64,000 nt of DNA from positions 2,790,001 to 2,854,000 of the forward strand of contig NZ_JACBZX010000001.1 in the NCBI RefSeq assembly GCF_013408565.1, written 5' to 3'. Origin of the DNA: Janibacter alkaliphilus (lineage in GTDB: Bacteria; Actinomycetota; Actinomycetes; Actinomycetales; Dermatophilaceae). The first letter of the stretch is position 1, and the number at the start of each line of letters is the position of its first letter. Under the pieces are notes generated by a model. The model worked only from the letters and a program-made list of their open reading frames with translations, was not told where the DNA came from and did no database searches. A program made the translations under genes and the position numbers. Positions 33,126-42,413 of this stretch are shown piece by piece.

Positions 33126-34196
33126 TCAGCCGTGCAGGTCGCGGCGACGCTGCGTCTGGTCGTCCGGACCGGACCGCCCGTCGGCCGGGTACGAGCCCTG
33201 CTGCGGCTGGTCGCCGAAGACGGGGTCCGGACCGGTGGCGTAGGCCGGCTCGTTCTCCAGGCGCCGGTTGCGACCGGCGACGATCGAGAAGATCAGTCCG
33301 CCGATGAGCAGCAGCGCGCCGATGATGATCAGCGGGATGGAGAAGGTGGTCTGCACGCCCTTGAGCAGCATCGACTTGGACTTGTAGTCCTCGACGTTCT
33401 GGTTGACGGTGTCCTCGGTGAAGCGGGAGACCGTGTCCAGGGCGTCGACCGTCTGGTTGTCGTACTGGAACTCCTGGTGCTGCTCCTCGGTGCGGTCCAG
33501 GACCACCCCGGTCACCGGGTCCACCCAGAAGGTGCGCTTGTTGGAGTAGTAGCGGTCCGCGGTGACCGCGCCGCTGTCGTCCGCCTGCCCGAAGAGCTGG
33601 CCGGGCAGCTCCATCTCGGTGTACTTCGTCAGCGGCACCTCCATGGTGTACCGGTACACCTCCATGCCCTGCAGCTCCTCGGTGTCCTCGTAGGTCACCG
33701 GGTAGGCCTGCCGGGTGGTCGAGTCCCACCACTCGTACTCGTCGGTCGGCTGCGCGTCGAAGGGGAACTTGACGGTCAGGCCCTGGTGCTGGACCTCCTG
33801 GCCGTCGAGGCTCTCGCCGCAGCAGTTCACCGCCATGCCGGTGTGCCGGTCGAAGACGACGGTCTCCTGCGAGGCAGCCATCGGCATGTCGTCGTCGTTG
33901 TTGTCGCTCTTGGTGCCCAGCTCCCACACGGCCAGGTCCTGATCGGTCTCCTCAGACGCCTGCTCGGCGTCGGAGGGGCGACCGATGACGGTCGCGACGG
34001 TGGTCAGCTCTCCCCCGCCCGGCTCGACGTTGTCCGCGTCGAAGAAGGTGGCGTTGGGGTCCTGCACCACCTGACGGGAGTTCTGGTCGAGCGGGACGAC
34101 CGCCAGCCGCGGGTAGGCGTAGAACTTCAGGAGCAGGCCCAGGACGAGCAGGAATGCCCCTACGCCCATGATGATGGCCGGCAACAGCTTGCGCAC
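33126..34196 (-). CDS. DUF3068 membrane protein
   Basis: A 356-residue membrane protein of the DUF3068 (PorA-family) group. An N-terminal membrane segment (residues 6-27, IIMGVGAFLLVLGLLL) is followed by a large extracytoplasmic region of about 270 residues, then a second segment near residues 296-320 and a basic Gln/Pro-rich cytoplasmic tail. YRYTMEVPLTKYTEMELPG and TFWVDPVTGVVLDR fall in the family's core. Function is unknown; a homologue lies in the mycobacterial aftD neighbourhood (Rv0227c, from memory). The GTG at 34196 has a near-perfect AGGAGGG ahead, which fixes the start inside a longer open frame. Confidence 0.85.
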   Translation of the reverse strand: MRKLLPAIIMGVGAFLLVLGLLLKFYAYPRLAVVPLDQNSRQVVQDPNATFFDADNVEPGGGELTTVATVIGRPSDAEQASEETDQDLAVWELGTKSDNNDDDMPMAASQETVVFDRHTGMAVNCCGESLDGQEVQHQGLTVKFPFDAQPTDEYEWWDSTTRQAYPVTYEDTEELQGMEVYRYTMEVPLTKYTEMELPGQLFGQADDSGAVTADRYYSNKRTFWVDPVTGVVLDRTEEQHQEFQYDNQTVDALDTVSRFTEDTVNQNVEDYKSKSMLLKGVQTTFSIPLIIIGALLLIGGLIFSIVAGRNRRLENEPAYATGPDPVFGDQPQQGSYPADGRSGPDDQTQRRRDLHG

Positions 34197-34349
34197 GAGA
34201 GACCCTCCTTGGTCCAGGAACTTACCGGAGGGTAGCACCGCAACCCATCGATGACCGGCGTGCACGAGAGTAAGCGACGTGTCGTGCGCCACGTGGCAGG
34301 ACACGACGATCCGCACCTCGCCTGCGATACCCCCTCCCAGGGGCCGCTA

Positions 34350-34901
34350 TCAGCCCAGCAGGTCCGTGACCAGGCCGGACAGCGGACGGCTCGGGCTCAC
34401 CCCTTCGGCCCGCATCCCCAGGCCCTCGGCCGGGGCGAGGTCGCCGGGCTTGTCGCCGAGCATCACGCACCGGCCCGGCTCAGCCCAGGGGGCCCGCCGC
34501 AGGACCTCCTCGAAGAGTCCCGGCCTCGGCTTGCGGCAGCGGCACGTGCCGCGCTCGTGCGGGCACACGGCGACGGCGTCCAGCCGGCCGCCGGCGGCGG
34601 CCAGCCCCGCGCGCAGCCGGTCGTGCACGGCCCGCAGGTCGGCAGCGGTCATCAGGCCGCGCGCCACGCCGCGCTGGTTGGTGACCAGCACCGTGGTCAG
34701 CCCGGCGGCGGTGAGCCGTCCCACCGCGTCGGCCGCCCCGGGCAGCAGGCGCAGCTCCTCGGGCCGGGTGACGTAGCCGCCCTCGACCTGCACGTTGAGG
34801 GTGCCGTCCCGGTCCAGCAGCACCAGGTCCACCGGGCCGCGCCCGTCGGGCTCGGGCAGCAGCGGCGGCCCGTCCCACCAGGGGGCGGGCAGCGCGCTCA
34901 G
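34350..34901 (-). CDS. gmhB: Heptose bisphosphate phosphatase-like HAD enzyme
   Basis: A HAD-family histidinol-phosphatase-type enzyme expected to remove a phosphate from D-glycero-D-manno-heptose 1,7-bisphosphate. Motif I is LVLLDRDGTLNVQ, motif II VLVTNQRGVARG, and the loop CPHERGTCRCRKPRPGLF supplies the zinc ligands (three Cys and one His). Motif III/IV is CVMLGDKPGDLAPAE. The frame is open upstream, but no ATG or GTG fits near the gmhA stop. CTG at 34901 overlaps that stop (CTGA), has AGGAG 5 nt ahead, and gives 183 residues starting LSALPAPWWDGP. The alternative is GTG at 34832 (160 residues). Confidence 0.85.
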   Translation of the reverse strand: MSALPAPWWDGPPLLPEPDGRGPVDLVLLDRDGTLNVQVEGGYVTRPEELRLLPGAADAVGRLTAAGLTTVLVTNQRGVARGLMTAADLRAVHDRLRAGLAAAGGRLDAVAVCPHERGTCRCRKPRPGLFEEVLRRAPWAEPGRCVMLGDKPGDLAPAEGLGMRAEGVSPSRPLSGLVTDLLG

Positions 34902-35515
34902 GGCAGCTCCTGCATGACCTCGTCGACCGCCTCGCACCAGGCGTGCGCCCACAGCATGTGCAGCTCCTGGATGCGCGGGGTCTCCTCCGAGGGCACGACG
35001 AGCAGGTGGTCGGCGAGCTCGCCCAGCCCGGCGCCGCGCGCGCCGGTCATGAGCACCGTGACGAGGCCGCGCTCGCGGGCCACCTGCAGCGCGGCCAGCA
35101 CGTTCGGGCTGGCCCCGGAGGTGGACATCGCCAGCAGCACGTCGCCCTCGCGCCCGTGCGCCCGGACGCCCCGGGCCAGCACCTGCTCGAAGCCGTAGTC
35201 GTTGGCGATCGCGGTGACCGACGAGGTCGACTCGGCGAGGCTGACCGCCGGCAGCGGGGCCCGGTCCTGGACGCACCGGCCGAGCATCTCGGCGGCGACG
35301 TGGCTGGCGATCGCCGCCGACCCGCCGTTGCCGGCGACGAGCAGGGTGCGGCCGCTGGTGACCGCGGCCACCACCGCCTCCCCCGCCGCCAGCACCTGCC
35401 TGCGCAGGCTCTCCTGCGCGGCCGCGCGGGCCAGCTCGGACCAGGCGGTCACCCCGGCGTCGTGCCGGGCGGCCAGCACCCCGGCCGGGTCGCGGGGCTG
35501 CGTCGGGTCGCTCAT
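34898..35515 (-). CDS. gmhA: Sedoheptulose-7-phosphate isomerase (phosphoheptose isomerase)
   Basis: A 205-residue SIS-domain protein of the GmhA family, which converts sedoheptulose-7-P to D-glycero-D-manno-heptose-7-P. The SIS core has LLVAGNGGSAAIASHVAAE near residue 57, AMSTSGASPNVLAAL near 128 and IQELHMLWAHAWCEAVDE near the C-terminus, with the family's catalytic Glu and His. The ATG overlaps the hddA stop (ATGA), and the stop overlaps the proposed CTG start of gmhB. Its substrate is made by the transketolase/transaldolase reactions represented at the start of the window. Confidence 0.92.
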   Translation of the reverse strand: MSDPTQPRDPAGVLAARHDAGVTAWSELARAAAQESLRRQVLAAGEAVVAAVTSGRTLLVAGNGGSAAIASHVAAEMLGRCVQDRAPLPAVSLAESTSSVTAIANDYGFEQVLARGVRAHGREGDVLLAMSTSGASPNVLAALQVARERGLVTVLMTGARGAGLGELADHLLVVPSEETPRIQELHMLWAHAWCEAVDEVMQELP

Positions 35516-36558
35516 CGTTGCCCCCTCCAGGTGGTGGCTCCGTGGTCGGTGAAGGTGAACTCCGAGACCTGCAGCCCGAGGCCGATGAGGGCGTCGGCGA
35601 CCTGGTGACGCCGTTCGAACTCGCAGATGAAGATCATGTGGCCGCCGCCACCGGCTCCGGTGACCTTGCCCCCGAGGGCCCCGGTACGCATGGCCAGGTC
35701 CACGGCGTCGAGGATCAGCGGGGTGGCGATCCGGCTGGACATCCGCTGCTTCTCGGCCCAGGCCTGCCCGAGCAGCCGGCCGACCTCGTCGACCTTGCCG
35801 CGCAGCAGCGCCACCCGCATGGCGTCGGCGAGGTCGCGCTGCGCCCGCAGGCCGGCCACCGCGTCCTGCTGGCCGGTCTCGTAGCGGCTGACCTGGTCCT
35901 CGATGATGTGGTCGCTGACCCGGGTCCGCCCGGTGTAGGCCAGCAGCATGTTGTGCTCCAGCTCGTGCACGGTGTCCGCGCGCACCCGCAGCGGCGAGAC
36001 GACGACCTCGCCGTGGCCGCGGAACTCCATGAAGTTGAACCCGCCGAAGGCGGCCGCGTACTGGTCCTGGTAGCCGCCGGGGATGCCCAGGTCCTCGCGC
36101 TCGAGGTGGTAGGCGAGCTCGGCCATCTCGTGCGGGTCCAGGTCGATGCCGCAGTGCCGGGCGACGAGGTCGATCACCGCCACCATGACGGCGCTGGAGG
36201 AGCCCAGCCCGGAGCCGGGCGGGGCGTTGGTGTGCAGGAAGAGGTCGAAGCCGTCGGAGGGCATCGCCCCGCGCAGCGTCATGATCCGGTCGATCGCCGC
36301 CTTGGGCAGGTCCAGCGTGCCGTCCAGGGTGGCCCGCTGGCCGACCTCGTAGTCGATCGCCTGCCCGTAGTCGTGCGACTCCACGGTGATCCGCCCGTCG
36401 GTCCGCGGACGAAGGGTGGCGTAGGCGTAGCTGCTGATCGTGGCGCTGAGCACCGCCCCGCCCTCACGCTCCGGGAAGGGCGAGACGTCGGTCCCGCCGC
36501 CGGCGAAGCTCACCCGCAGCGGCACCCGCGCGCGCAGCACCGGTCGCTCCGGTCGCAT
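35512..36558 (-). CDS. hddA: D-glycero-alpha-D-manno-heptose-7-phosphate kinase-like GHMP kinase
   Basis: A 348-residue GHMP-superfamily kinase resembling HddA, which phosphorylates heptose-7-P at C1 on the way to GDP-heptose. It starts RARVPLRVSFAGGGTDVSPF, has the ATP motif APPGSGLGSSSAVMVA near residue 113, and ends with the third GHMP motif GGKVTGAGGGGHMIFIC near residue 306. ATG at 36558 is preceded by GGAAGGGG; the open frame begins 66 bases earlier. It is first in hddA-gmhA-gmhB. A fucose- or other sugar-kinase role is possible, but the neighbours favour heptose. Confidence 0.88.
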   Translation of the reverse strand: MRPERPVLRARVPLRVSFAGGGTDVSPFPEREGGAVLSATISSYAYATLRPRTDGRITVESHDYGQAIDYEVGQRATLDGTLDLPKAAIDRIMTLRGAMPSDGFDLFLHTNAPPGSGLGSSSAVMVAVIDLVARHCGIDLDPHEMAELAYHLEREDLGIPGGYQDQYAAAFGGFNFMEFRGHGEVVVSPLRVRADTVHELEHNMLLAYTGRTRVSDHIIEDQVSRYETGQQDAVAGLRAQRDLADAMRVALLRGKVDEVGRLLGQAWAEKQRMSSRIATPLILDAVDLAMRTGALGGKVTGAGGGGHMIFICEFERRHQVADALIGLGLQVSEFTFTDHGATTWRGQR

Positions 36559-36625
36559 CAGACCCCTTCCGATGGGTGACAATCGTCCCTGTCCAGCAGT
36601 TACCCGATGGTAGGCGAGGAGCACC

Positions 36626-37864
36626 GTGCCGTCCCCGACGACCGCTCAGCCTCGCACTGTGACGCTCGACGCGTTGCGGGGGGTGGCCGCCTGGCTCGTG
36701 CTGCTCTCGCACGTGGGCTTCTGGACCGGGGAGACCTCCGGGGGCGCCGTGGGCAGCCTGGCCGCCCGCGGCGACGTCGGGGTGGCGATCTTCTTCGCGC
36801 TCTCCGCGGCGCTGCTGTCCGCCCCCTTCGTCCGTCGCGGTCTGGGCGAGCCGGCCCCCTTCTCCCTCGCCCGGTACGCCCGTCGCCGCCTGGCCCGCAT
36901 CCTGCCGGCCTACTACCTGGCGCTGGCCGGGGTGCTGCTGACCGCGGTGGCGCTCGGCGACCCGGGCGGGGTGCTCAGCCTGCCGACCGTGCTGGTGCAC
37001 CTGGTGCTGGGGCAGGGCGTGACCGGGGTGACCTTCCAGTCCTTCACCCAGACCTGGAGCCTGACCACCGAGGCGGTCTTCTACCTCGTGCTGCCGCTGG
37101 GTGCGGCGCTGGCCGTGCCGTGGGTGCTGGCGGCCGGTCCGGGAGCCGCGGACGAGAGCGCGCGACGTCGTGCCCGCGGCCGTCGGATGATCCTCGGCTG
37201 CGCCGTGCTCGGCCTGCTCGGGCTGCCGGTCCAGGGCCTGGCCGCGGTCTTCACCGGGGAGGGCGCGTCCTGGTGGGCCGGGGCGCTGGCCACCTCGGTG
37301 CCCGGGCACGCGCTGTGGTTCGCCGTCGGGATCGCCGTCACCGTGCTGCTCGAGGCCGAGCGCGCCGGGACCCGGCTGTGGGGCGGTCGCGCCGGTGAGC
37401 TGGTCGAGGTGCTGCGCACCTCGCCCGGGACCCTGGTGCTGCTGGCGCTGGTGGTCTGGGCGGTCGCCGCCACCCCGCTGGCCGGGCCGCGCGACCTCAC
37501 CGACCCGGCGGCCGGCGCGCTGGTCGCCCGGGAGGTGCTCTACGGCGTGATCGCGCTGGCGCTGCTGCTCGCCGCGACCAGCCGGGGACTGCCGGAACGG
37601 GTGGCCGCCTCACGGCTGGCCGGCCCGAGCCGGTGGCTGGGCGACACCTCGTACGGCGTCTTCCTGTGGCACGTGCTGGTGCTCCAGGTGGTGTACGCGG
37701 CGCTGGACCTCCGGCTCTTCTACGTGCCCTTCGTGCCGATGCTCGTCCTCGTCACCGTGCTCTCGCTGGGCATCGCCCACCTGTCGTGGGTGCTCGTGGA
37801 ACGGCGGTTCATCGCCTGGGCCCACCGGGACGCAGCAGCGCGGCCAGCAGCAGCCCGACGGTGA
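36626..37864 (+). CDS. Acyltransferase 3 family membrane protein
   Basis: A 412-residue integral membrane O-acyltransferase (OafA type) with about ten membrane segments. The N-terminus LDALRGVAAWLVLLSHVGFW carries the family's catalytic His, and RRLARILPAYYLAL and WSLTTEAVFYLVLP are conserved cytoplasmic and catalytic segments. It likely acylates a surface sugar. GTG at 36626 has GAGGAG ahead. The last 56 bases overlap, antisense, the end of the DUF3367 gene at 37809-41675. A homologue in the mycobacterial aftD region (Rv0228, from memory) supports a shared pathway. Confidence 0.88.
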   Translation: MPSPTTAQPRTVTLDALRGVAAWLVLLSHVGFWTGETSGGAVGSLAARGDVGVAIFFALSAALLSAPFVRRGLGEPAPFSLARYARRRLARILPAYYLALAGVLLTAVALGDPGGVLSLPTVLVHLVLGQGVTGVTFQSFTQTWSLTTEAVFYLVLPLGAALAVPWVLAAGPGAADESARRRARGRRMILGCAVLGLLGLPVQGLAAVFTGEGASWWAGALATSVPGHALWFAVGIAVTVLLEAERAGTRLWGGRAGELVEVLRTSPGTLVLLALVVWAVAATPLAGPRDLTDPAAGALVAREVLYGVIALALLLAATSRGLPERVAASRLAGPSRWLGDTSYGVFLWHVLVLQVVYAALDLRLFYVPFVPMLVLVTVLSLGIAHLSWVLVERRFIAWAHRDAAARPAAARR

Positions 37865-40800
37865 CCGCGCCGAGCCCCTGACCGACCCAGGCGCCGGCCG
37901 AGTACCGCTCGGCGACGCCGAGCGCGGCGATGGCGAGGGCCGAGAGCAGCAGCGTGCCCAGGACGGCGAGCGGCCGCGCGCGGGAGGGCACGAGGGCACC
38001 GAGCGGGGCGAGCAGGGCGCCGAGCGGGCCGGCGACGAGACCCCCGAGGACGAGCGCGGTCAGGCCGGTCGGCAGCCGCCCGGCCGTCCTGGAACGCACC
38101 TCCGTGGCGGTGCCCGGCGGGTCTCCCCGGGGCGGGGCTGTCCCGTCGGCGCGCGGCACCGCGGGCACCGACGGGCGCCGGGCGCGGGCGAGCCGCTCGC
38201 CGGCCGCCCAGAGCAGCAGCAGGGCCACGAGCAGCCCGCCGACGAGCAGGGCGGTGCGGTGGGCGCCGTTGGGCGCGAAGTCGACGGTGACCTGCTCGGC
38301 TCCCCCGGCCGGGAGCCGGAAGCCCTGACGCCAGCCGTCGACGGTGACCGGGTCCAGCCGCCGCCCGTCGGCGGTGCGTGCCTGCCACCCGGCGTTGGCC
38401 CCCTGGGCCAGGGTCAGGTAGCCCGCCTCCCCCGGCTCGACGTCGATACGCCACCGGCCGGGGTGCTCACGCTCGGCAGAGGTGACCCCGCGGGCCGGCG
38501 CCGCCGAGGCGCTCGACGCGGTCGCGCCGCCGCCCACACCCGACGGGCCGTCCGCGGCGGCCTCTCCCTCGTCCAGGCCCGCCGCGCCGGCCTCTCCCGC
38601 GTCCTCCGCCGAGGTTACCCGGACGCGCTCCGGCAGCAGGACGTCGGTCGCCGTGGTCAGCACGTCGGTGCGGCCGCCGTCGTGCGTGGTCTGACCGCAC
38701 GAGCGGAGCGGCACCGGACGGCCGGAGAGCAGGTCGCCGCGGGAGACCGACAGCGCGAGGCCGACCCGCTCCTGGCCGATCCGGACCGAGCCGGCCTGCC
38801 CGCACCCCAGCTCCACGGTCCGGTCGTCGCTGCTCTGGTCGTCACGTCCCTGGTTGGCGCTGCCCGCCAGCCCGTCGACGCTCACCTCGGGAGCCCGCCA
38901 GGACTCCCCGCCACGGACGAAGCTCAGCCGCAGGGTCGAGGTCTGCTGCACCGGGACCTGCAGCCGGGTGGTGGACCCGCGCACCCAGGTGCCCTGGTCG
39001 GTCTGGATCCGAACCGGCCCGGCCGCGCGGTCCAGGGAGATGGTCGAGACGCGACGCTGCTCCCCCAGGTCGATCTCGAGGGTGGGGGCGGCCTCGTCGG
39101 GAGCGGGTTCCCAGCGGGTCGCGGGGTCGCCGTCGACGGCTGCGCCTGGCCGGTGCTGCAGCCGCTCGTGCGCGGGGCGGTCGGTCGCGGCGCGGGTGCT
39201 GCTGCGCAGCGACCAGGGACCGTCGAGCAGGTCCTCGGCGGCCAGGCTGGGCCGGGGCCGCGCCCAGGCGCGCACGTCCAGGGCGCCGCTGGGCGGGGTG
39301 GCGGTGCGGCGCAGGTCGGCGCCCTCCTCCCCGAGGCTCGGGTCGGCGGCCGCGCGGGGGTCGCGGGTGATGAGTACCGGGCCGTCGCCGGAGGGCAGCG
39401 CGAGCACCGGGCCGTCGTCGTCGGTGCCCGGCGCCACGCGGGTGGTGCGGCCGGTGCTCTCGCCGCCCGGCGGCAGGTCGCGGGTGCCGACCTCGACGGG
39501 ACGGGGGTCGTCGGCCGGGAGCGTCGGCGAGCGCCCGTCCTGCGGTGGCAGCCCGGAGGACAGCGCCTGCCAGCGCAGGGAGTCGGTGGTGATCGCGGCA
39601 ACGTCCGAGCCGTCGCCGCCGAGGCCGTCCGCGACCGGGTCGTCGGCGGCGACGTCGCCGGTGAGCAGCATCGCCTGCTCCGGGGTCAGCAGGCCGGTCT
39701 CGGCGAGATCGGTCCACACCTCCGGCGCCCCGGCGACCCGCTGGGCCGTCGCGACCGGGTAGAGGCTGGCGGCGTCGTCGGCGTCGGCATCCGGGGCCGT
39801 CACCGACCACACGACGACCCGGTGCTCGCCCCGGCCGGTCGCGTCGGTGCGCTCGATCCCCGGCGAGGCGTCCAGCGTGGCCGCAGCAGCGTCCGGGTCG
39901 AGGGTGCCGACGTCGGCGCTGATCCCCCAGCGCACGACGACCCGGCGCACCCCCAGGCGCTCCAGCTGGTCGGCCAGCCGGGGCGAACCCACCCCGGCCG
40001 AGGCGAGCAGATCGATCCCGTCGAGGACCCGGGTGGCCCCGGGGTGCCCGAGCGGGGCCGACCCGCGGCCGAGCACCGGTGACTCGGCCAGGGCGGCCAG
40101 CGGCTCGTCCACCGTGCGGCCCCAGGTGTAGTCGGCGGTCCGGGCGCCGGGCAGCAGCAGCGTGGCTCCGCCCTCACGCTGGGCCGCGCGGTCGACCGTC
40201 TGGGCCGTCGTGGCCCACTCGGCGGGCACCTCGTCGTAGGCCCAGGCGTCGCCGCCGCGCCCCTGCCACAGCGGCAGGGTGGCCGCGACCAGCGCCACCG
40301 CGGTGCCGGCGACGAGCAGCCGGCCCGTGGTGAGGCGTGCCCCCACGGCGAACCGGCGCCCCGTCCACCCTCCCGGTGCGGTGGGGACCCCCTTCGCCAC
40401 CCCGCCCCGGCGTCCAGCCACCCCGGCGAGCAGCAGGCCCACCCCGAGCGCCACCGGCAGGCGGACCAGCGGGTCGGCCTTGTGCACGTTGCGCAGCGCG
40501 GCCAGCGGCCCGTCCAGCAGGTCCTGGACCGGGCCGGCCAGCGGGCCCGAGCCCGAGCCCTCGCGGCCCACCGCCATGACGAGCACGCCCAGCAGCACCC
40601 CGGTCAGCGCCCACCGGGTCAGGTGTCGTCGCTCCGCCGACGCGCGCTCGCCCGGTCCGTGCCGGCGCGCCCTGACCAGGCCGGCGAGACCGAGCCCGGC
40701 CACCGCCATGGTGCCGATGATCGCCAGCACCGACTGGGCCAGCACCCAGCCGGTCTGCCAGGTGGGGTGGTCGCCGGCGGTGAGGATGTAGGCGACCCAG

Positions 40801-41675
40801 TGCTGCGCCCCGCGCAGGACGTTGGGCAGCGAGGCCACCGCCGTGGTCGTCGAGGCCACCTCGATGAAGTCGAGGAAGGGGTAGGAGTAGCGGCCGAGGA
40901 CGAGTAGCGGGCCGAGCCACCAGGCGCTGCCGAGCAGCGCGCCCAGGCTCCACCAGGCCAGCGCGCGGCCCTTGCGGCGGCCCCGGGGGGCCAGCAGGAT
41001 CCAGCCGGCGGCCGGGACCAGCGCGACCAGGGAGACGGTGGCGTTGACCCCGCCGAGGCAGGCGGCCAGCAGCCCGGTGGTCACGGCGGCCCGGCGTCTG
41101 TCGGACGCCGCGACGCCCTCGCGCACGGCCCGCTCGGCCGCCAGCACCAGCCACGGCAGCAGCGCGTAGGGCCACACCTCGACGGAGATCTCCGAGAGCA
41201 CGGTGAGCACCCGCGGCGAGAGCGCGTAGACGACCCCGGCCAGCAGCGCCGTGCCGGTGCCGAGGCCGGCGATGCGACGGGCCAGCCGCTCGGTGCCGAG
41301 GAGAGCGACGACGAGGATCAGCGCCCACCAGGCCCGCTGGATGACCCACGGGTCGAGGCCGATCACCTCGCCGAGCCAGTAGAAGGGACCCATCGGCCAC
41401 AGGTAGCCGTAGGCCTGGTTCTGCAGCTCGCCGACCCCGGTGTGGTCGTTCCAGGCCCACAGGGCCCGGGCGAGGTATCGGCCCGGGGAGAGCAGCAGGT
41501 CCACCTTCGTGTCCGGCTGGATCATCCCGGGGGCGACGAAGAACGGCAGCACCCCCACGGCGAGCATCGTCACCAGCCGCTGCAGCCCGGCCCGCCGTCG
41601 GCGGACGTCGGTCGCGGCGGGGGCGCCCGGGAGGGACCTCGCGGTGGTCGCCGAGGCAGCGGCACCGTCGGTCAT
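37809..41675 (-). CDS. DUF3367 GT-C glycosyltransferase, AftD-like
   Basis: A 1288-residue membrane protein of the AftD type. Mycobacterial AftD adds alpha-1,3-arabinofuranose in arabinogalactan and lipoarabinomannan; whether the sugar here is arabinose is unknown. The N-terminal half is a polytopic GT-C domain (PGMIQPDTKVDLLLSPGRYL in the first loop, with candidate catalytic Asp). The C-terminal half is extracytoplasmic and includes a discoidin/CBM-like module (PATRWEPAPDEAAPTLEIDL) and ends with four or so membrane segments. ATG at 41675 overlaps the methyltransferase stop (ATGA). A second, larger paralogue is at 48704-53224. Confidence 0.88.
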   Translation of the reverse strand: MTDGAAASATTARSLPGAPAATDVRRRRAGLQRLVTMLAVGVLPFFVAPGMIQPDTKVDLLLSPGRYLARALWAWNDHTGVGELQNQAYGYLWPMGPFYWLGEVIGLDPWVIQRAWWALILVVALLGTERLARRIAGLGTGTALLAGVVYALSPRVLTVLSEISVEVWPYALLPWLVLAAERAVREGVAASDRRRAAVTTGLLAACLGGVNATVSLVALVPAAGWILLAPRGRRKGRALAWWSLGALLGSAWWLGPLLVLGRYSYPFLDFIEVASTTTAVASLPNVLRGAQHWVAYILTAGDHPTWQTGWVLAQSVLAIIGTMAVAGLGLAGLVRARRHGPGERASAERRHLTRWALTGVLLGVLVMAVGREGSGSGPLAGPVQDLLDGPLAALRNVHKADPLVRLPVALGVGLLLAGVAGRRGGVAKGVPTAPGGWTGRRFAVGARLTTGRLLVAGTAVALVAATLPLWQGRGGDAWAYDEVPAEWATTAQTVDRAAQREGGATLLLPGARTADYTWGRTVDEPLAALAESPVLGRGSAPLGHPGATRVLDGIDLLASAGVGSPRLADQLERLGVRRVVVRWGISADVGTLDPDAAAATLDASPGIERTDATGRGEHRVVVWSVTAPDADADDAASLYPVATAQRVAGAPEVWTDLAETGLLTPEQAMLLTGDVAADDPVADGLGGDGSDVAAITTDSLRWQALSSGLPPQDGRSPTLPADDPRPVEVGTRDLPPGGESTGRTTRVAPGTDDDGPVLALPSGDGPVLITRDPRAAADPSLGEEGADLRRTATPPSGALDVRAWARPRPSLAAEDLLDGPWSLRSSTRAATDRPAHERLQHRPGAAVDGDPATRWEPAPDEAAPTLEIDLGEQRRVSTISLDRAAGPVRIQTDQGTWVRGSTTRLQVPVQQTSTLRLSFVRGGESWRAPEVSVDGLAGSANQGRDDQSSDDRTVELGCGQAGSVRIGQERVGLALSVSRGDLLSGRPVPLRSCGQTTHDGGRTDVLTTATDVLLPERVRVTSAEDAGEAGAAGLDEGEAAADGPSGVGGGATASSASAAPARGVTSAEREHPGRWRIDVEPGEAGYLTLAQGANAGWQARTADGRRLDPVTVDGWRQGFRLPAGGAEQVTVDFAPNGAHRTALLVGGLLVALLLLWAAGERLARARRPSVPAVPRADGTAPPRGDPPGTATEVRSRTAGRLPTGLTALVLGGLVAGPLGALLAPLGALVPSRARPLAVLGTLLLSALAIAALGVAERYSAGAWVGQGLGAVTVGLLLAALLRPGGPRR

Positions 41676-42406
41676 CGACGACGCAGCACGAGCAGCAGGT
41701 TCCAGGTGAGCACCTCGCGCACGCCGGGCACCCGCAGCAGGTGGGCGAAGCCGTCGGGGAGGTAACGCGGGCGGGCGACGAGCACCTCGACGTCCGTGCG
41801 CTGCCGGGCCCAGGCCAGGCCCTGGGCGACCGAGACCCGGTAGAGGGTCTCGTCCACCCGGTTCTTCGGCGGGTGCCCGTGGCGGCGGGTGTAGCGGCGG
41901 ACCGCCCGTCGGCCACCCAGCCAGTGCCACGGCGAGGTCTCGTGCCCGCCCCACGGCGAGAGCCAGTTGGTGTAGGAGAGGAAGACCAGCCCACCCGGAC
42001 GGGTCACCCGGACCAGCTCGTCGGCCACCCGCTCCGGGTCGGGCACGTGCTCCCAGACGTTGCTGGAGAAGGCGATGTCGACGCTGCCGTCGGCCACCGG
42101 CAGGTCGGCGGCGTCGCCGACCACCCCGGCGCCGACCAACGACGGGACCTCACGGTCGTGGTCCACCGGGATGTAGCGCGCCCCGGCGTCGCGGAAGGCG
42201 CCGGCGAACTCCCGGGGGCCGGCCCCCACGTCCAGCACGGTGAGACCGGACAGGTCGGCGTGCTCGCGCAGCAGCTCCAGGGAGTCCGTGGCCAGCTCGG
42301 AGTAGAACCGCTCGGGCTCGGTCTGCTCCACCAGGAACGCCCGGAAGAGCCGCACCGAGCGGCGCAGCCCGCGCGGGCGTGCGGTGCTCGGGCTGGTGTC
42401 GGTCAC
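41672..42406 (-). CDS. SAM-dependent methyltransferase of the aftD neighbourhood
   Basis: A 244-residue class I methyltransferase. Motif I is LTVLDVGAGPREFAGAF, followed by YIPVDHDREVP, DAADLPVADGSVDIAFSSNVWEHVPDPE and RVTRPGGLVFLSYTNW. The C-terminal part has YTRRHGHPPKNRVDETLYRVSVAQGLAWA. Similar proteins sit beside aftD in mycobacteria (Rv0224c, from memory), where they are linked to envelope synthesis. It is coupled to the DUF3367 gene by an ATGA overlap and follows the next methyltransferase by 7 nt. Target is unknown; a lipid carrier or sugar is plausible. Confidence 0.82.
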   Translation of the reverse strand: MTDTSPSTARPRGLRRSVRLFRAFLVEQTEPERFYSELATDSLELLREHADLSGLTVLDVGAGPREFAGAFRDAGARYIPVDHDREVPSLVGAGVVGDAADLPVADGSVDIAFSSNVWEHVPDPERVADELVRVTRPGGLVFLSYTNWLSPWGGHETSPWHWLGGRRAVRRYTRRHGHPPKNRVDETLYRVSVAQGLAWARQRTDVEVLVARPRYLPDGFAHLLRVPGVREVLTWNLLLVLRRR

Positions 42407-42413
42407 GGGGCCA

